A stretch of 64,000 nt of DNA from Dyella_B jejuensis (GCF_044904675.1 NZ_JADIKJ010000002.1:310001-374000), one strand, 5' to 3'; shown: positions 41,509 to 51,837, counted from the first letter of the stretch. Made by a program: numbers and translations. Notes: generated from the letters alone by a model not told the origin.

Positions 41509-43398
41509 TTACCGATATCCCGCGGCCTGCAGCTCGAACAGCTCCGCATAATGCCCATCCGCGGCGAGCAATTGTTCGTGGCTGCCGATCTCGCTGATCT
41601 GCCCATGCCGCATCACGATGATGCGGTCGGCCATGCGCACGGTGGAAAAGCGGTGCGAGATGATGACCGCGCTGCGCCCGGAGGAAAGCTCCTTGAAGCG
41701 CTGGAACACCTCGAATTCCGATCGCGCATCGAGCGCCGACGTGGGTTCGTCCAGCACCAGCAATTGCGCATCGCGCATATAGGCGCGGGCGATGGCGATC
41801 TTCTGCCACTCACCGCCGGACAAATCGATGCCCTCCTTGAAGAACTTGCCGAGCATCTGCGCGTAACCTTTGGGCAGGCGCGCGATCACCGCATCGGCAA
41901 TGCTCCGGCGGGCGGCGTCGGCGATGCGGGCATCGTCGTCGCGCGCTTCGATACGGCCGACGGCAATGTTGTCCGATGCCGTGAAGTAGTAGCGCACGTA
42001 ATCCTGGAAGATCACCCCGATATGCGCGCGCAATTGGGCCAGGTCGTATTCGGCCAGCGGATGGCCGTCGAGCAGGATGCGGCCTTCGTCCGGGTCGTAG
42101 AGGCGCGAGAGCAATTTCACCAGCGTGGTCTTGCCGGCGCCGTTCTCGCCGACCAACGCCAGCACTTCGCCCGCGCGCAAGGTGAACGTGAGATGGCGCA
42201 CGGCCCAGCGTTCGGCGCCCGGGTAGCGAAAGCCGACATCCTCGAAAGCGATGCCTTCGCGCAGCGACGCCGGAAAGGGACGCGGGTTCGCCGGCGACAA
42301 AATTTCCGGCTGGATGCGGAAGAACGAAAACAGGTCATCCAGGTACATGGCTTGCCCCGCCACCTGCGAAAAACCGGTCAGCAGGCTTTCGAGCAAGTTG
42401 CGCAAACGCCGGAAGGAAGCGGCCAGGAAGGTCAGGTCGCCAATGCTGAAATCGCCCCGCACCGTGCGGAACGCGACCATTGCGTAAGCGGCGTAGTAGC
42501 CGATCGTGCCGATGGTGGTGAACACGCCGCCCCAGCCGGCGCGCCGGAACGCCACGCGCCGGTTGGCGCGATAGATCGACTGCGAAAGTTCGGCGTAACG
42601 GTCGATCAGGAATCGGTTAAGCCCGAAGCTTTTCACTTCCTTGGCGGTCTGCGCGCTGGCGCCGACCATGCGCAGGTAATCCAGCTCGCGGCGCTCCGGT
42701 GTCCATTGGAAATTCACGGCGTAGCTTTGCGCGTTGAAATGCATTTCGCCGGCAAACGATGGCACCAGCGCTACCAGCAGCAGCACGATCAACCATGGCG
42801 CATACACCAGCAGGCCGACGGCGAAGCTGACGATGGTGATGCTGTCCTGCATCTGGCCCAGCAGTTGCGAGAGCAGCATGCTGCGGCCGGCCACCTGGCG
42901 GCGGGCGCGATCCAGGCGGTCCTGCAGGTCGGCGTCTTCGAAATCCTCCAGGTCCAGCGAAGCGGCGTGTTCCATCAAGCGCACGCTGGTGCTGTTGGAA
43001 TAGAGCTCGGTGAGCAATGCATCGCACATGGCGGCGACGCGCCCGAGCAGGTCCGCACTCACTGCCAGCGTGAATTCCAGCGCCAGCAGCATCCACAGAT
43101 GATGCAGCATGCCGTTGCCGAACCATGCCGCCACGCCTTCATGGACGCCCCCGGCGCGCAGCAAGTGCGTAACTTCGTCGATGATCAGCTTGCCGACGTA
43201 CAAGGTCGCCACCGGCAACACCGCGCGCAACAGGCGCAATACCACGCTGGCTATCGCCAGCCAGCGGCTGGTCCGCCAGATGCTGAGCAGGAATGGCGGC
43301 ACATTGCGCAAAGCCGTCAGGCGCTCGCGCAGAGTCGATGGCTCGGGTAGCGGCTCGTTCCGGCCTGACCGCACCCTGCCGGCGTAATGACGCGACAT
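41509..43398 (-). CDS. ABC transporter, fused membrane and ATPase domains
   Basis: The start at 43398 has AAGGAG seven bases upstream; total 629 residues. A type I exporter membrane domain (about 25-330) is followed by an ATPase domain with Walker A GENGAGKTTL, the Q loop (VIFQDYVRYYF), signature LSGGEWQKIAIARAY and Walker B LLVLDEPTSALDA. No C39 peptidase domain is present. It resembles MsbA-like/LmrA-like exporters of unknown substrate. It converges on the AsmA gene and is divergent from the EamA gene. Confidence 0.9.
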   Translation of the reverse strand: MSRHYAGRVRSGRNEPLPEPSTLRERLTALRNVPPFLLSIWRTSRWLAIASVVLRLLRAVLPVATLYVGKLIIDEVTHLLRAGGVHEGVAAWFGNGMLHHLWMLLALEFTLAVSADLLGRVAAMCDALLTELYSNSTSVRLMEHAASLDLEDFEDADLQDRLDRARRQVAGRSMLLSQLLGQMQDSITIVSFAVGLLVYAPWLIVLLLVALVPSFAGEMHFNAQSYAVNFQWTPERRELDYLRMVGASAQTAKEVKSFGLNRFLIDRYAELSQSIYRANRRVAFRRAGWGGVFTTIGTIGYYAAYAMVAFRTVRGDFSIGDLTFLAASFRRLRNLLESLLTGFSQVAGQAMYLDDLFSFFRIQPEILSPANPRPFPASLREGIAFEDVGFRYPGAERWAVRHLTFTLRAGEVLALVGENGAGKTTLVKLLSRLYDPDEGRILLDGHPLAEYDLAQLRAHIGVIFQDYVRYYFTASDNIAVGRIEARDDDARIADAARRSIADAVIARLPKGYAQMLGKFFKEGIDLSGGEWQKIAIARAYMRDAQLLVLDEPTSALDARSEFEVFQRFKELSSGRSAVIISHRFSTVRMADRIIVMRHGQISEIGSHEQLLAADGHYAELFELQAAGYR

Positions 43399-43599
43399 GA
43401 CCGCTCCTTGGGACATTGCCTGGGTAGCATGCCATGGACGCCCCATCAAGGTCGCCAGTCCCGGCCGGGAATCCATCGGCTTGCTTTCCGGCAGGCACAT
43501 AGCGATGGCCTTTACCGCCATCGCGGCGCGCGGGCACGCTCATTTCGCTACCAGCGCAAGCGGCGCGCACGAAACGGCTAGAATGCGTGTTCCTCATCC

Positions 43600-44538
43600 A
43601 TGCGTCCTGCCATGCAGCCCGTCACCAAGGCCCGTCTGCAAATCCATTTTTGCGTGCTGCTTTGGGGCTTCACCGCCATCCTGGGCAAGCTGATCACGTT
43701 GCCGGCGATGGCGCTGGTGTGGTGGCGCATGGTGCTGGTGGCCGGCGCACTGCTGTTGATGCCGCCGGTATGGCGCGGCCTGCGCGCCATGCCGATGAAA
43801 CTGCGCCTGGCCTATGCAGGCATCGGCGTGCTGGTCGCGCTGCATTGGCTGTCGTTCTACGCAGCCATCAAACTCGCCAACGCATCGGTCGGCGCAACCT
43901 GCATTGCACTGGGGCCTGCGTTTCTGGCCTTGATCGAACCGTGGCTGGCAGGTCGGCGCTTCGACCCGCGCGAGCTGCTGGTCGCCATGGCGGTCGTGCC
44001 AGGCGTGGCAATGGTAGCTGGCGGCGTGCCGGGACATATGCGTGCCGGCCTTGCGGTAGGCGTGCTGTCGGCGTTGTTCGTGGCGCTGTTCGGCTCGCTC
44101 AACAAGCGCCTGGCCGGCAATGGCGATCCGCTCACGGTGACCTGCATCGAGCTGGGCACCGGCGCGCTGTTCCTCAGCCTGCTGGCGCCGCTGCTGCCGC
44201 ACACCGGGCCGGCGTTTCCATGGCCGGACGCGCACGATGCATGGCTGCTGCTGGCGTTGTCGTTCGGCTGCACCCTGCTGCCGTTTACGCTGGTGCTGGT
44301 GGCGCTGCGCCATGTCACCGCCTTCGCGATGCAGATGATCACCAACCTGGAACCGGTCTATGCCATCGTGCTGGCGATGCTGCTGCTGGGCGAGCAGCGG
44401 CAGCTGGATGGCTGGTTCTACGCGGGCGTGCTGGTGATCCTGGCCGCGGTGTTCGCGCATCCATTCCTGCACCGGAAGGAATTGGCTCCGGCGGCCGCCG
44501 AACTACTGGGCACGTCCGAAGGGCACCAGCTCGACTGA
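43600..44538 (+). CDS. EamA/DMT-family transporter
   Basis: The 312-residue protein has ten predicted membrane helices in two EamA repeats: KARLQIHFCVLLWGFTAILGKLI to about 140, and AVGVLSALFVALFGSLNKRLA to the end ILAAVFAHPFL. GEQRQLDGWFYAGVLVI is the second-repeat hallmark. It is a drug/metabolite exporter type of unknown substrate at the inner membrane. The start could also be at 43612. There is no clear ribosome site for either. Confidence 0.88.
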   Translation: MRPAMQPVTKARLQIHFCVLLWGFTAILGKLITLPAMALVWWRMVLVAGALLLMPPVWRGLRAMPMKLRLAYAGIGVLVALHWLSFYAAIKLANASVGATCIALGPAFLALIEPWLAGRRFDPRELLVAMAVVPGVAMVAGGVPGHMRAGLAVGVLSALFVALFGSLNKRLAGNGDPLTVTCIELGTGALFLSLLAPLLPHTGPAFPWPDAHDAWLLLALSFGCTLLPFTLVLVALRHVTAFAMQMITNLEPVYAIVLAMLLLGEQRQLDGWFYAGVLVILAAVFAHPFLHRKELAPAAAELLGTSEGHQLD

Positions 44539-44672
44539 GCTGCCGGCGATTCCTGCTGTCCCGCGCGGCGTGGCGGGCCTTTCCGTGCATCGGCGGCACG
44601 TGAACAGCCATGGGAAGTGAGAGAATGCCTTGCAGCAACTCCACTCTCCGTCCCACTTCCGGCCGCTCATCC

Positions 44673-45611
44673 ATGAATTATCGCCACGCCTATCACGCCG
44701 GCAATTTCGCCGACGTACTCAAGCACAGCGTGCTGTTCGCGCTGATCCAGGCGTTGCAGGCGAAAGGCACACCCTTCGCGCTGATTGATACCCATGCCGG
44801 CAGCGGCTGCTACGCGCTGGACGGCGAGGAGGCAGGCAAGACCGGCGAGTATCGCGACGGTATCGAACGCTTGCTGTTTCCGGATCTGCGCCGCAATGGC
44901 GAAGCTGTCCAGCACGCGCTGCCGCCGCTATTGCGCCATTGGCTCGACGCCATCCTGGCGCTGCCGGGCAACGAGCATGGCTTGAAACTCTATCCCGGCT
45001 CGCCGTTGCAGGCCGCGCGCGCGATGCGTGCTACCGACAGTGCGCAGCTTTGCGAATTGCATCCGGATGAGGCCGCGCTATTGCGCGAACTGTTCCGCCA
45101 GGACCCTCGGGTGCATGTGCACCAGCGCAACGGTTACGAGGCGCTGAAGGCGCTGCTGCCACCGAAGGAAAAGCGCGGGCTGGTGCTGATCGACCCGCCC
45201 TACGAAGCACAGGATGCAGAGTACCGCCTGATCGAGTCGGCCTTGAAGGCGGCGCTGCAGCGCTGGCCTACCGGCATCTATGCGGTCTGGTACCCGATCA
45301 AGCAGCGTAGCCAGGTGCAACCCTTCCTGCGCTGGCTGCAGCATTGCGGTGCCCGGCGCGTGCTGCGCGCGGAACTGTTGGTGCGTCCGGACGATTCGCC
45401 GCTGCGCTTGAATGGTTCGGGCATGGCCATCCTCAACGCGCCGTGGCAGTTCGACCAGGTTTTACGCGAACCCTTGCAGGCGATGGCGCGGCTGCTTTCG
45501 CACGAGCGCGCCGCCGAATGGCGGCTGGACTGGCTGGCGCAGGATGAGGATACCTCCGCGTCACGGCCGCCTCACACCAAGCGGCTACCGCCCTCCGGCC
45601 GGCCCCGCTAA
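44673..45611 (+). CDS. rlmJ: 23S rRNA (adenine(2030)-N(6))-methyltransferase RlmJ
   Basis: From ATG 44673 the protein is 312 residues and begins MNYRHAYHAGNFADVLKHSVL, the RlmJ signature start. DTHAGSGCY is the SAM-binding motif I and LVLIDPPYE holds the catalytic DPPY of N6-adenine methylases. The end VWYPIKQRSQVQPFLRWL is also conserved. It methylates A2030 of 23S rRNA before ribosome assembly. The C-terminal 20 residues are an extra, low-complexity tail compared with the usual length of about 280. The frame upstream of 44673 is not conserved and was left out. Confidence 0.95.
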   Translation: MNYRHAYHAGNFADVLKHSVLFALIQALQAKGTPFALIDTHAGSGCYALDGEEAGKTGEYRDGIERLLFPDLRRNGEAVQHALPPLLRHWLDAILALPGNEHGLKLYPGSPLQAARAMRATDSAQLCELHPDEAALLRELFRQDPRVHVHQRNGYEALKALLPPKEKRGLVLIDPPYEAQDAEYRLIESALKAALQRWPTGIYAVWYPIKQRSQVQPFLRWLQHCGARRVLRAELLVRPDDSPLRLNGSGMAILNAPWQFDQVLREPLQAMARLLSHERAAEWRLDWLAQDEDTSASRPPHTKRLPPSGRPR

Positions 45612-45664
45612 GCTCGAATCAACGGCGATCGCGTGTCGCCAAGTTCGACGCAAGGACCATCATC

Positions 45665-46171
45665 ATGCACATCCGCACTTCGTTCCGTTGCATCGTGGCG
45701 TTCGGCGCACTGCTATTGGTTGCATGTGCGCCGGCACCCATCTACAAAACCGCGCCAGGTACGCTGGCCGTGCTGCCGGCCCAGGTGGCGCAGGCGCCGG
45801 AGCACTATGGCAAGGCGGCGGTGATCTGGGGCGGCAGTGTGGTTGGCGTGCGCAATTTCCAGGATCACAGCGAAATAGAAATCCTGGCCTATCCGCTGGA
45901 CGGCTCGCAGCGTCCGCAACCCAATACGCACGGTGCCGGGCGTTTCATCGCGATCGTCCCGGGCTATCTCGAACCGCTCAGTTATCCCAATGGCGCGTTG
46001 ATCACGGTAAGCGGACAACTCGACGGCAGCCGCGCCAGCGCGGTGGATCAGGCCGCTTATGTGTATCCGCTGGTCAGCGTGGCGCAGTCGCACGTGTGGA
46101 CGCCGGCGGAAATGCGCCAGGGCCATCCGGACATCCATTTCGGCGTTGGCGTGGGCGTCGGCATCCGCTGA
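45665..46171 (+). CDS. Slp-family outer membrane lipoprotein
   Basis: The 168-residue protein has a lipoprotein signal (FRCIVAFGALLLVACAP, lipobox LVAC with the lipid-bearing Cys at about 21). The Slp domain follows: LAVLPAQVAQAPEHYGKAAVIWGGSVVGVRNFQDHSEIEILAYPLDGSQRPQ, and RFIAIVPGYLEPLSYPNGALITVSGQLDG. It ends in a Gly/Val-rich tail. Slp proteins are starvation-inducible outer membrane lipoproteins of unknown role. AAGGAC is upstream. Confidence 0.88.
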   Translation: MHIRTSFRCIVAFGALLLVACAPAPIYKTAPGTLAVLPAQVAQAPEHYGKAAVIWGGSVVGVRNFQDHSEIEILAYPLDGSQRPQPNTHGAGRFIAIVPGYLEPLSYPNGALITVSGQLDGSRASAVDQAAYVYPLVSVAQSHVWTPAEMRQGHPDIHFGVGVGVGIR

Positions 46172-46230
46172 CACATTTCCCGCTGACGCAGCCTGATAGG
46201 ATCGAGCGCTTCCACCACAGGAAGTGATGC

Positions 46231-47139
46231 ATGTCCGGCCATGCCAATTCGCTCAAGGCGATCCTGCTGGCGCTTGGCGCCAACTTCGCCATTTTCGCGG
46301 CCAAACTGGTGGCCGCGATCATCACCGGCTCCGGCGCGATGATGGCGGAAGCGGTCCATTCGCTTGCCGACTGCGGCAACCAGGGCCTGCTGTTGCTGGG
46401 CATGCGGCAGGCCCGGCGGCCGCCTTCGGATGAGTACCCGCTGGGTTGGGGACGCGCGCTGTATTTCTGGTCGTTCGTGGTGGCCGTGCTGCTGTTCGCG
46501 GTCGGCGGTTTGTTCTCGGTCTACGAAGGCGTGCACAAGCTTACGCAACCGGAACCATTGAAATGGCCGTGGCTGGCCCTGGGTGTGCTGCTGTTCGCCA
46601 TCGTGATGGAAAGCATTTCCATGCACGGCTGCCTGCACGAGGTGAATCGGGCGCGCGGAGAGCAAAGCCTGTGGCGCTGGTTCCGCGAAACGCGCTCCAG
46701 CGAGCTGTTGGTGATCTTCGGCGAAGACCTTGCCGCCCTGTTCGGCCTGGGTCTGGCGACGCTGGCGGTCGGCGCCACCATGCTTACCGGCAACCTGCTG
46801 TTCGATGCGCTCGGCACGATCGCCATCGGCGTACTGTTGGTGGTGGTGGCGACCGCGCTGGCGATCGAGGTGAAGGCCTTGCTGATCGGCCAAGGCGTGG
46901 AGCCACGCCGGCGCGCGGCACTGCTGGCCTTCCTCAACAACCGTGCGGAAGTGGAAGAGGTGCTTAACCTGATCACCTTGCAGATGGGCCCAGACGTGAT
47001 GGTGGCGGTCAAGGCGCGCATGGCGCCGACGTCCGATAGCCTTAGCCTGATCGAGGCCATCAATGTCGTGGAGCGGGACATGAAGGCGGAGTTCGGCGAC
47101 GTGCGCTGGAGCTTCTTTGAGCCGGACGTCACGGATTAG
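46231..47139 (+). CDS. Cation diffusion facilitator (zinc/iron efflux type)
   Basis: The 302-residue protein has six membrane helices and the CDF start: ALGANFAIFAAKLVAAIITGSGAMMAEAVHSLADCGNQGLLLLG, where the HSLAD block in helix 2 carries metal-binding residues. A second metal-binding part is FGEDLAALFGL in helix 5. The C-terminal cytoplasmic domain (VEEVLNLITLQMGPDVMVAVKA) fits the CDF dimer domain. It exports divalent metal ions in exchange for protons. AGGAAG lies seven bases upstream. Confidence 0.9.
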   Translation: MSGHANSLKAILLALGANFAIFAAKLVAAIITGSGAMMAEAVHSLADCGNQGLLLLGMRQARRPPSDEYPLGWGRALYFWSFVVAVLLFAVGGLFSVYEGVHKLTQPEPLKWPWLALGVLLFAIVMESISMHGCLHEVNRARGEQSLWRWFRETRSSELLVIFGEDLAALFGLGLATLAVGATMLTGNLLFDALGTIAIGVLLVVVATALAIEVKALLIGQGVEPRRRAALLAFLNNRAEVEEVLNLITLQMGPDVMVAVKARMAPTSDSLSLIEAINVVERDMKAEFGDVRWSFFEPDVTD

Positions 47140-47272
47140 CAGCCAGCCGCCGCCGTGTCGCAGCGCGTCATTTTTGCCGCAAAAAGTCTTCGCGCATCCG
47201 GCATTACTACCTCCAGCCTGGCCAATAGCGGCTCCAGCCGTTAATGCTGCATTGCAAACAATACGCTAAAGT

Positions 47273-47890
47273 ATGGCGATGTTGACGCCTCCTGCCTGCG
47301 ACGCCGGCTCCCTTTCCCGGCATGCCCAGCCGCCTCCGCCCAGCCGCGAGCGCTATCCCCGTTCGCGCATCGTCGTGTCGCCCGGGGGCGAAACGGTGCA
47401 GACGGCCGATGGACGCGAGTTGGTGTTGCGCGACATCGGGCCCGACGACGTCACTGCCGTGCAGCGCTGCTTTGGACGCCTGTCGCCGCAAGATGTGCGG
47501 CGTCGCTTCATGCATGCGATGTCCGAACTCCCTATGCCGATGGCGCAGCGCCTGTGTCGCATCGATCCGGCCGTGGAAGCCGCCTATGTATTGATGGACC
47601 AGACGGTGAAGCCCGCCGAACTGCGTGGCGTCGGCCGCATCTTTGTCGATGAGGCGAGCAATAGCGCCGAGTTCTCGGTATTGGTGGAGCGGGAATGGAC
47701 CCGCATCGGCCTGGGCGCGCTGCTGATGCAACGGCTGGTTGACGAATGCCGCCGTCGCGGCCTGGGCGAGTTGTGGGGCTACGTGTTGATGGAAAATCGT
47801 CCCATGTTGCAGTTGTGCAAGGAACTAGGCTTCGTCGCCACGATGCTGCCGGGCGAAGGCGGCACGGCCCAGATCCGCCTCACGCTCTAG
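47273..47890 (+). CDS. GNAT family N-acetyltransferase
   Basis: The 205-residue protein carries an N-terminal tail of about 45 residues and a GNAT domain: LVLRDIGPDDVTAVQRCFGRLSPQDVRRRFMHAMSEL, EFSVLVEREWTRIGLGALLMQRLVDECRRRGLGELWGYVLMENRPMLQLCKELGF. The acetyl-CoA loop is RIGLGALL. It is like the Pat/YiaC and RimI-type protein acetylases in which the domain follows a long tail. The substrate is unknown. Confidence 0.88.
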   Translation: MAMLTPPACDAGSLSRHAQPPPPSRERYPRSRIVVSPGGETVQTADGRELVLRDIGPDDVTAVQRCFGRLSPQDVRRRFMHAMSELPMPMAQRLCRIDPAVEAAYVLMDQTVKPAELRGVGRIFVDEASNSAEFSVLVEREWTRIGLGALLMQRLVDECRRRGLGELWGYVLMENRPMLQLCKELGFVATMLPGEGGTAQIRLTL

Positions 47891-48274
47891 CGCTGTTTTT
47901 TTGACGGTCTTCCGGCCTTACTGACCCACCATCGAATCCGGGACCACAGGCCTGCTCGCCCTATTCGCGTAGCCCGCATTAGCGTCGCGTGGCTGTCAGC
48001 CGTTGTCCGCGGCGCAGGCTTGGCTGGCTGCCAAGGCAAGCCGCGCTAGCGCATGCCAACCATGCAACGCCGGCCCGAAGGGCCGGGTCTGTTTGCCCGC
48101 CAGACGGCGTTATTACCTGGTCTGGCGAGCCAACAGCTCTCGACGCGGGCCACGCCAATAGTGTGGAAAAGTTCTAAGCACACGCATCGGCAACAAGCAC
48201 ACGCAAGCGGCGCGCTACACTTGCGCGCTCGATCGGCGCGGCAGCAGGGCTGCGCCCCTCCACGCAGTGATCCC
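47891..48274. other. Upstream region of mfd with two hairpins
   Basis: No gene is supported. CCGGCCC-GAA-GGGCCGG (48070-48086), followed by GTCTGTTT, is a weak terminator for the upstream GNAT gene. CGCCAGAC (48098-48105) pairs with GTCTGGCG (48120-48127). The mfd promoter is presumably to the right of these. Confidence 0.45.
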
Positions 48275-51200
48275 ATGCCGAATCCGATCAGTCACCCCCC
48301 TCTTCCCACCACACCCAAGCAACGCCGCTTCTGGACCCCGCCGCACGGTTCGGCACGGGCCCTGCTGGTGGCGGAGGCCGCCAGGTCGCACAGCGGCCTG
48401 CTGGTGGCGGTGACGCGCGATACCCAGCGCGCCCATGCGCTGGAAGATGAACTGCGCATCTTCGCCGGCTCGTTGCCGGTGCTGCATTTCCCGGACTGGG
48501 AGACCCTGCCCTACGATGTCTTCAGTCCGCATCCGGATATCGTTTCCCAACGCATTGCCACCCTTTACCAGCTACCCGGCGTGAAGCGTGGCGTGCTGGT
48601 GGTCTCGGCCGCCACGCTGATGCAACGCATCGCGCCGCGTTCGCATATCACCGGTGCGGGACTGATGCTGCGCAAGGGCCAGAAGCTCGACCTCGCCGCC
48701 GAGCAACGCCGCCTCGAAGCCTGCGGCTATCGGCACGTGCCGCAAGTGGCCGAACCCGGCGATTTCGCGGTGCGCGGCGCCCTGATCGATATCTTTCCGA
48801 TGGGCGCCGCCGAGCCCTATCGCATCGAGCTGTTCGATGACGACGTGGATTCGATCCGCAGCTTCGACCCGGACACGCAACGCTCGCAGCAGCAGGTCGA
48901 CAAGGTGGAACTGCTGCCCGCACGCGAATTTCCGGTTACCGATGAGGCTGCCAAGGGTTTCCGCAGCCGCCTGCGCGAACGGTTCCCCATCGACGTGCGC
49001 CGCTGTCCGCTGTATCAGGACATGAAAGAAGGCGTAACGCCCGGCGGCGTCGAATACTACTTGCCGCTGTTCTTCGACGGCACCGCCACCTTGTTCGATT
49101 ATCTCGCCGAGGATGCGCTGTTCGTGCTCGGCGAAGGCACCGGCGAGGCCGCGGAACAGTTCTGGCTGCAAACAGCCGGGCGCTACGATCAGCGCGCGCA
49201 CGATATCGAACGCCCGGTACTGCCGCCAGCGGAGCTTTATCTGCCGCCGGAAGCATTGCGCGAACGACTCAACAAACGCTTGCGCGTGGAAGTCGTGGAC
49301 AGCGGCCATGAGCACGCCGTGGCAGCCGGCACGCAACCGGCGCCGGAGGTACCGCTCAATCGCAAGGGCGAGGAGCCCGGCACGTCTTTGCGGCATTTTG
49401 TCGAGAACTATCCAGGCCGCATTTTGATCGCCGCCGATTCGGCCGGTCGCCGCGAAGCGCTGCTCGAGCAGGTTGCCACCGCCGGCTTGCGGCCGCACAA
49501 CGTGGAGAGCTGGCAGGCGTTTCTCGACGACGGCAATCGTCTCGCCATCGCCATCGCGCCGCTGGAGCAAGGCTTCGCGCTCAGCAAGCCCATGCTCACC
49601 GTATTTACCGAGCGCGAGCTGTTCGGCGAGCGCGTGCGCACGGAGCGGCGACGCCGGCGCGGTGCCGCGCGCGATCCGGAAGCGATCATCCGTGACCTGA
49701 CCGAGCTGTCCATCGGCTCGCCGATCGTGCATGTCGATCATGGCGTGGGCCGTTACCAAGGCCTGGTCTCGATGGAACTGGGCGGCATGGCGGGCGAATT
49801 CCTCACCATCGAATACGCCAAGGGCGACAAGCTCTACGTGCCAGTGGCACAGCTGGGCCTGGTCAGCCGTTATTCCGGCACGGCGCCGGAGCTTGCCCCG
49901 CTGCATTCGCTCGGCGGCGACGCCTGGGAACGGGCGCGCAAGAAAGCGGCCGAGAAAGTGCGCGATGTGGCGGCCGAACTGCTGGCGATCTATGCGCAAC
50001 GCGAAGCGCGCGGCGGCGAATCGCTGCCGATCGATCGACAGCTGGTCGAGGAATTCGGCAGCAGCTTTCCGTTCGAAGAAACGCCGGACCAGTCGCAGGC
50101 CATCGATGCGGTCCTGGCTGATCTGGCCGCGCCACGCGCGATGGACCGGGTGATCTGCGGCGATGTGGGCTTCGGCAAGACCGAAGTGGCATTGCGGGCC
50201 GCCTTCGCCGCCGCGACCGCCGGCAGGCAGGTGGCCGTGCTGGTGCCGACCACTCTGCTCGCGCAGCAGCACTACCGCAACTTCGCCGATCGCTTCGCCG
50301 ATTGGCCGGTGCGCGTGGACGTGCTCTCCCGCTTCCGTTCCAGCAAGGAAGTGAACGAGGCGCTCAAGCGCCTTGCCGACGGCCAGATCGACGTGATCGT
50401 GGGCACGCACAAGCTGCTGCAGCCGGACATCAAGTTCAAGCAGCTGGGCTTGGTGATCGTCGACGAGGAACAGCGGTTCGGCGTGCGCCAGAAAGAACAA
50501 CTGAAAAAATTGCGCGCGGAAGTGGATCTGCTGACCATGACTGCGACACCCATCCCGCGCACGCTGAACATGGCGATGAGCGGCCTGCGCGACCTGTCGC
50601 TGATCGCCACTCCGCCGGCGCATCGCCTGGCCGTGCGCACGTTCATTTCCGCCTGGGAGCCGGCGCTGATCCGTGAAGCGTTCCAACGCGAATTGCAGCG
50701 CGGCGGCCAGGTGTATTTCCTGCATAACGAGGTGGACAGCATCGAGCGCACCGCGCGCGAAGTGCAGGAATTGATCCCTGACGCGCGCATCAGCGTCGCC
50801 CATGGCCAGATGCCTGAGCGCGAGCTGGAACAGGTGATGGCGGATTTCCACCGGCAGCGTTTCAACGTGCTGGTCTGCACTACCATCATCGAGACCGGCA
50901 TCGACGTTCCTACCGCCAATACGATCATCATCAATCGCGCGGATCGTTTCGGACTGGCGCAGTTGCATCAGCTGCGCGGGCGCGTTGGGCGCTCGCATCA
51001 TCGCGCTTATGCGTACTTGATCGTGCCCGATCGCAAGGCGATCACCGCCGATGCGGAGAAGCGGCTGGAGGCGCTGGCATCGCTGGAGGAACTGGGTGCG
51101 GGTTTCACGCTGGCCACGCATGACCTGGAGATCCGCGGCGCGGGCGAACTGCTGGGCGACGAGCAATCGGGCCAGATCCAGGAGGTCGGCTTTGGCCTGT

Positions 51201-51724
51201 ATACCGAGCTGCTGGAGCGCGCGGTGCGCGCGCTGAAGTCCGGCAAGGTGCCTGATTTCGACCTGAGCAGCGAACACGAAACCGAGGTGGAACTGCACCT
51301 GCCCGCCCTGATCCCCGACGATTACCTGCCCGATGTACACGCGCGCCTGACGCTCTACAAACGCATCGCCAGCGCGCGCGACGAAGATGCCCTGCGCGAA
51401 TTGCAAGTGGAAATGATTGACCGTTTCGGGCTGTTGCCTGATGCGGTAAAAAACCTGTTCGCTATCGCCAGCCTGAAACGGATGGCCACGCCATTGGGCA
51501 TCCGCAAACTCGATTTCGGCGCGAACGGTGGGCGCGTGACATTCCGCGACAAGCCGGAGATCGATCCGATGGCAATCATCCGCCTGATCCAGAGCCTGCC
51601 CCGTGTGTACAAGCTGGATGGTCAGGACAAGCTCAAGGTCACCCTGGAACTGCCGGGCGCCAGCGAGCGCATACGCGCAGTCGAGGACATCCTGGGACGG
51701 CTGGGGGCACGTAAAGCGGCATGA
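48275..51724 (+). CDS. mfd: Transcription-repair coupling factor Mfd
   Basis: From ATG 48275 the protein has 1149 residues, the usual Mfd length. The UvrB-like N-terminal module (about 25-340) is followed by the RNA-polymerase-binding region (IGSPIVHVDHGVGRYQGLVSMELGGMAGEFLTIEYAKGDKLYVPV). The motor part shows Walker A GDVGFGKTEVALRAA, DEEQRFGV and TATPIPRTL, then QLHQLRGRVGRS in motif VI. The C-terminal TRCF domain is also present. Mfd removes RNA polymerase stalled at DNA damage and brings UvrA. The longer frame from 48053 has no conserved sequence and was not used. Confidence 0.96.
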   Translation: MPNPISHPPLPTTPKQRRFWTPPHGSARALLVAEAARSHSGLLVAVTRDTQRAHALEDELRIFAGSLPVLHFPDWETLPYDVFSPHPDIVSQRIATLYQLPGVKRGVLVVSAATLMQRIAPRSHITGAGLMLRKGQKLDLAAEQRRLEACGYRHVPQVAEPGDFAVRGALIDIFPMGAAEPYRIELFDDDVDSIRSFDPDTQRSQQQVDKVELLPAREFPVTDEAAKGFRSRLRERFPIDVRRCPLYQDMKEGVTPGGVEYYLPLFFDGTATLFDYLAEDALFVLGEGTGEAAEQFWLQTAGRYDQRAHDIERPVLPPAELYLPPEALRERLNKRLRVEVVDSGHEHAVAAGTQPAPEVPLNRKGEEPGTSLRHFVENYPGRILIAADSAGRREALLEQVATAGLRPHNVESWQAFLDDGNRLAIAIAPLEQGFALSKPMLTVFTERELFGERVRTERRRRRGAARDPEAIIRDLTELSIGSPIVHVDHGVGRYQGLVSMELGGMAGEFLTIEYAKGDKLYVPVAQLGLVSRYSGTAPELAPLHSLGGDAWERARKKAAEKVRDVAAELLAIYAQREARGGESLPIDRQLVEEFGSSFPFEETPDQSQAIDAVLADLAAPRAMDRVICGDVGFGKTEVALRAAFAAATAGRQVAVLVPTTLLAQQHYRNFADRFADWPVRVDVLSRFRSSKEVNEALKRLADGQIDVIVGTHKLLQPDIKFKQLGLVIVDEEQRFGVRQKEQLKKLRAEVDLLTMTATPIPRTLNMAMSGLRDLSLIATPPAHRLAVRTFISAWEPALIREAFQRELQRGGQVYFLHNEVDSIERTAREVQELIPDARISVAHGQMPERELEQVMADFHRQRFNVLVCTTIIETGIDVPTANTIIINRADRFGLAQLHQLRGRVGRSHHRAYAYLIVPDRKAITADAEKRLEALASLEELGAGFTLATHDLEIRGAGELLGDEQSGQIQEVGFGLYTELLERAVRALKSGKVPDFDLSSEHETEVELHLPALIPDDYLPDVHARLTLYKRIASARDEDALRELQVEMIDRFGLLPDAVKNLFAIASLKRMATPLGIRKLDFGANGGRVTFRDKPEIDPMAIIRLIQSLPRVYKLDGQDKLKVTLELPGASERIRAVEDILGRLGARKAA

Positions 51725-51837
51725 TGCCCTTTCCTCCGCAGCGCGGAGGAAAGGACAGGCACGATTTCCCATGGGCGACGAAAAAGCCGTCTGCACTTGG
51801 CGACGCGCACCATGTGGCGTGCGTTTGGGCGCCCGCG

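Noticed and set aside
41551..43350. 599-codon plus-strand frame opposite the ABC transporter gene
   Set aside because: It has no recognisable domain, while the minus strand has complete Walker and signature motifs.
48572..51796. Very long minus-strand frame of over 1000 codons opposite mfd
   Set aside because: It is an artefact of GC-rich third positions in mfd; the plus strand has all Mfd motifs at the right length.
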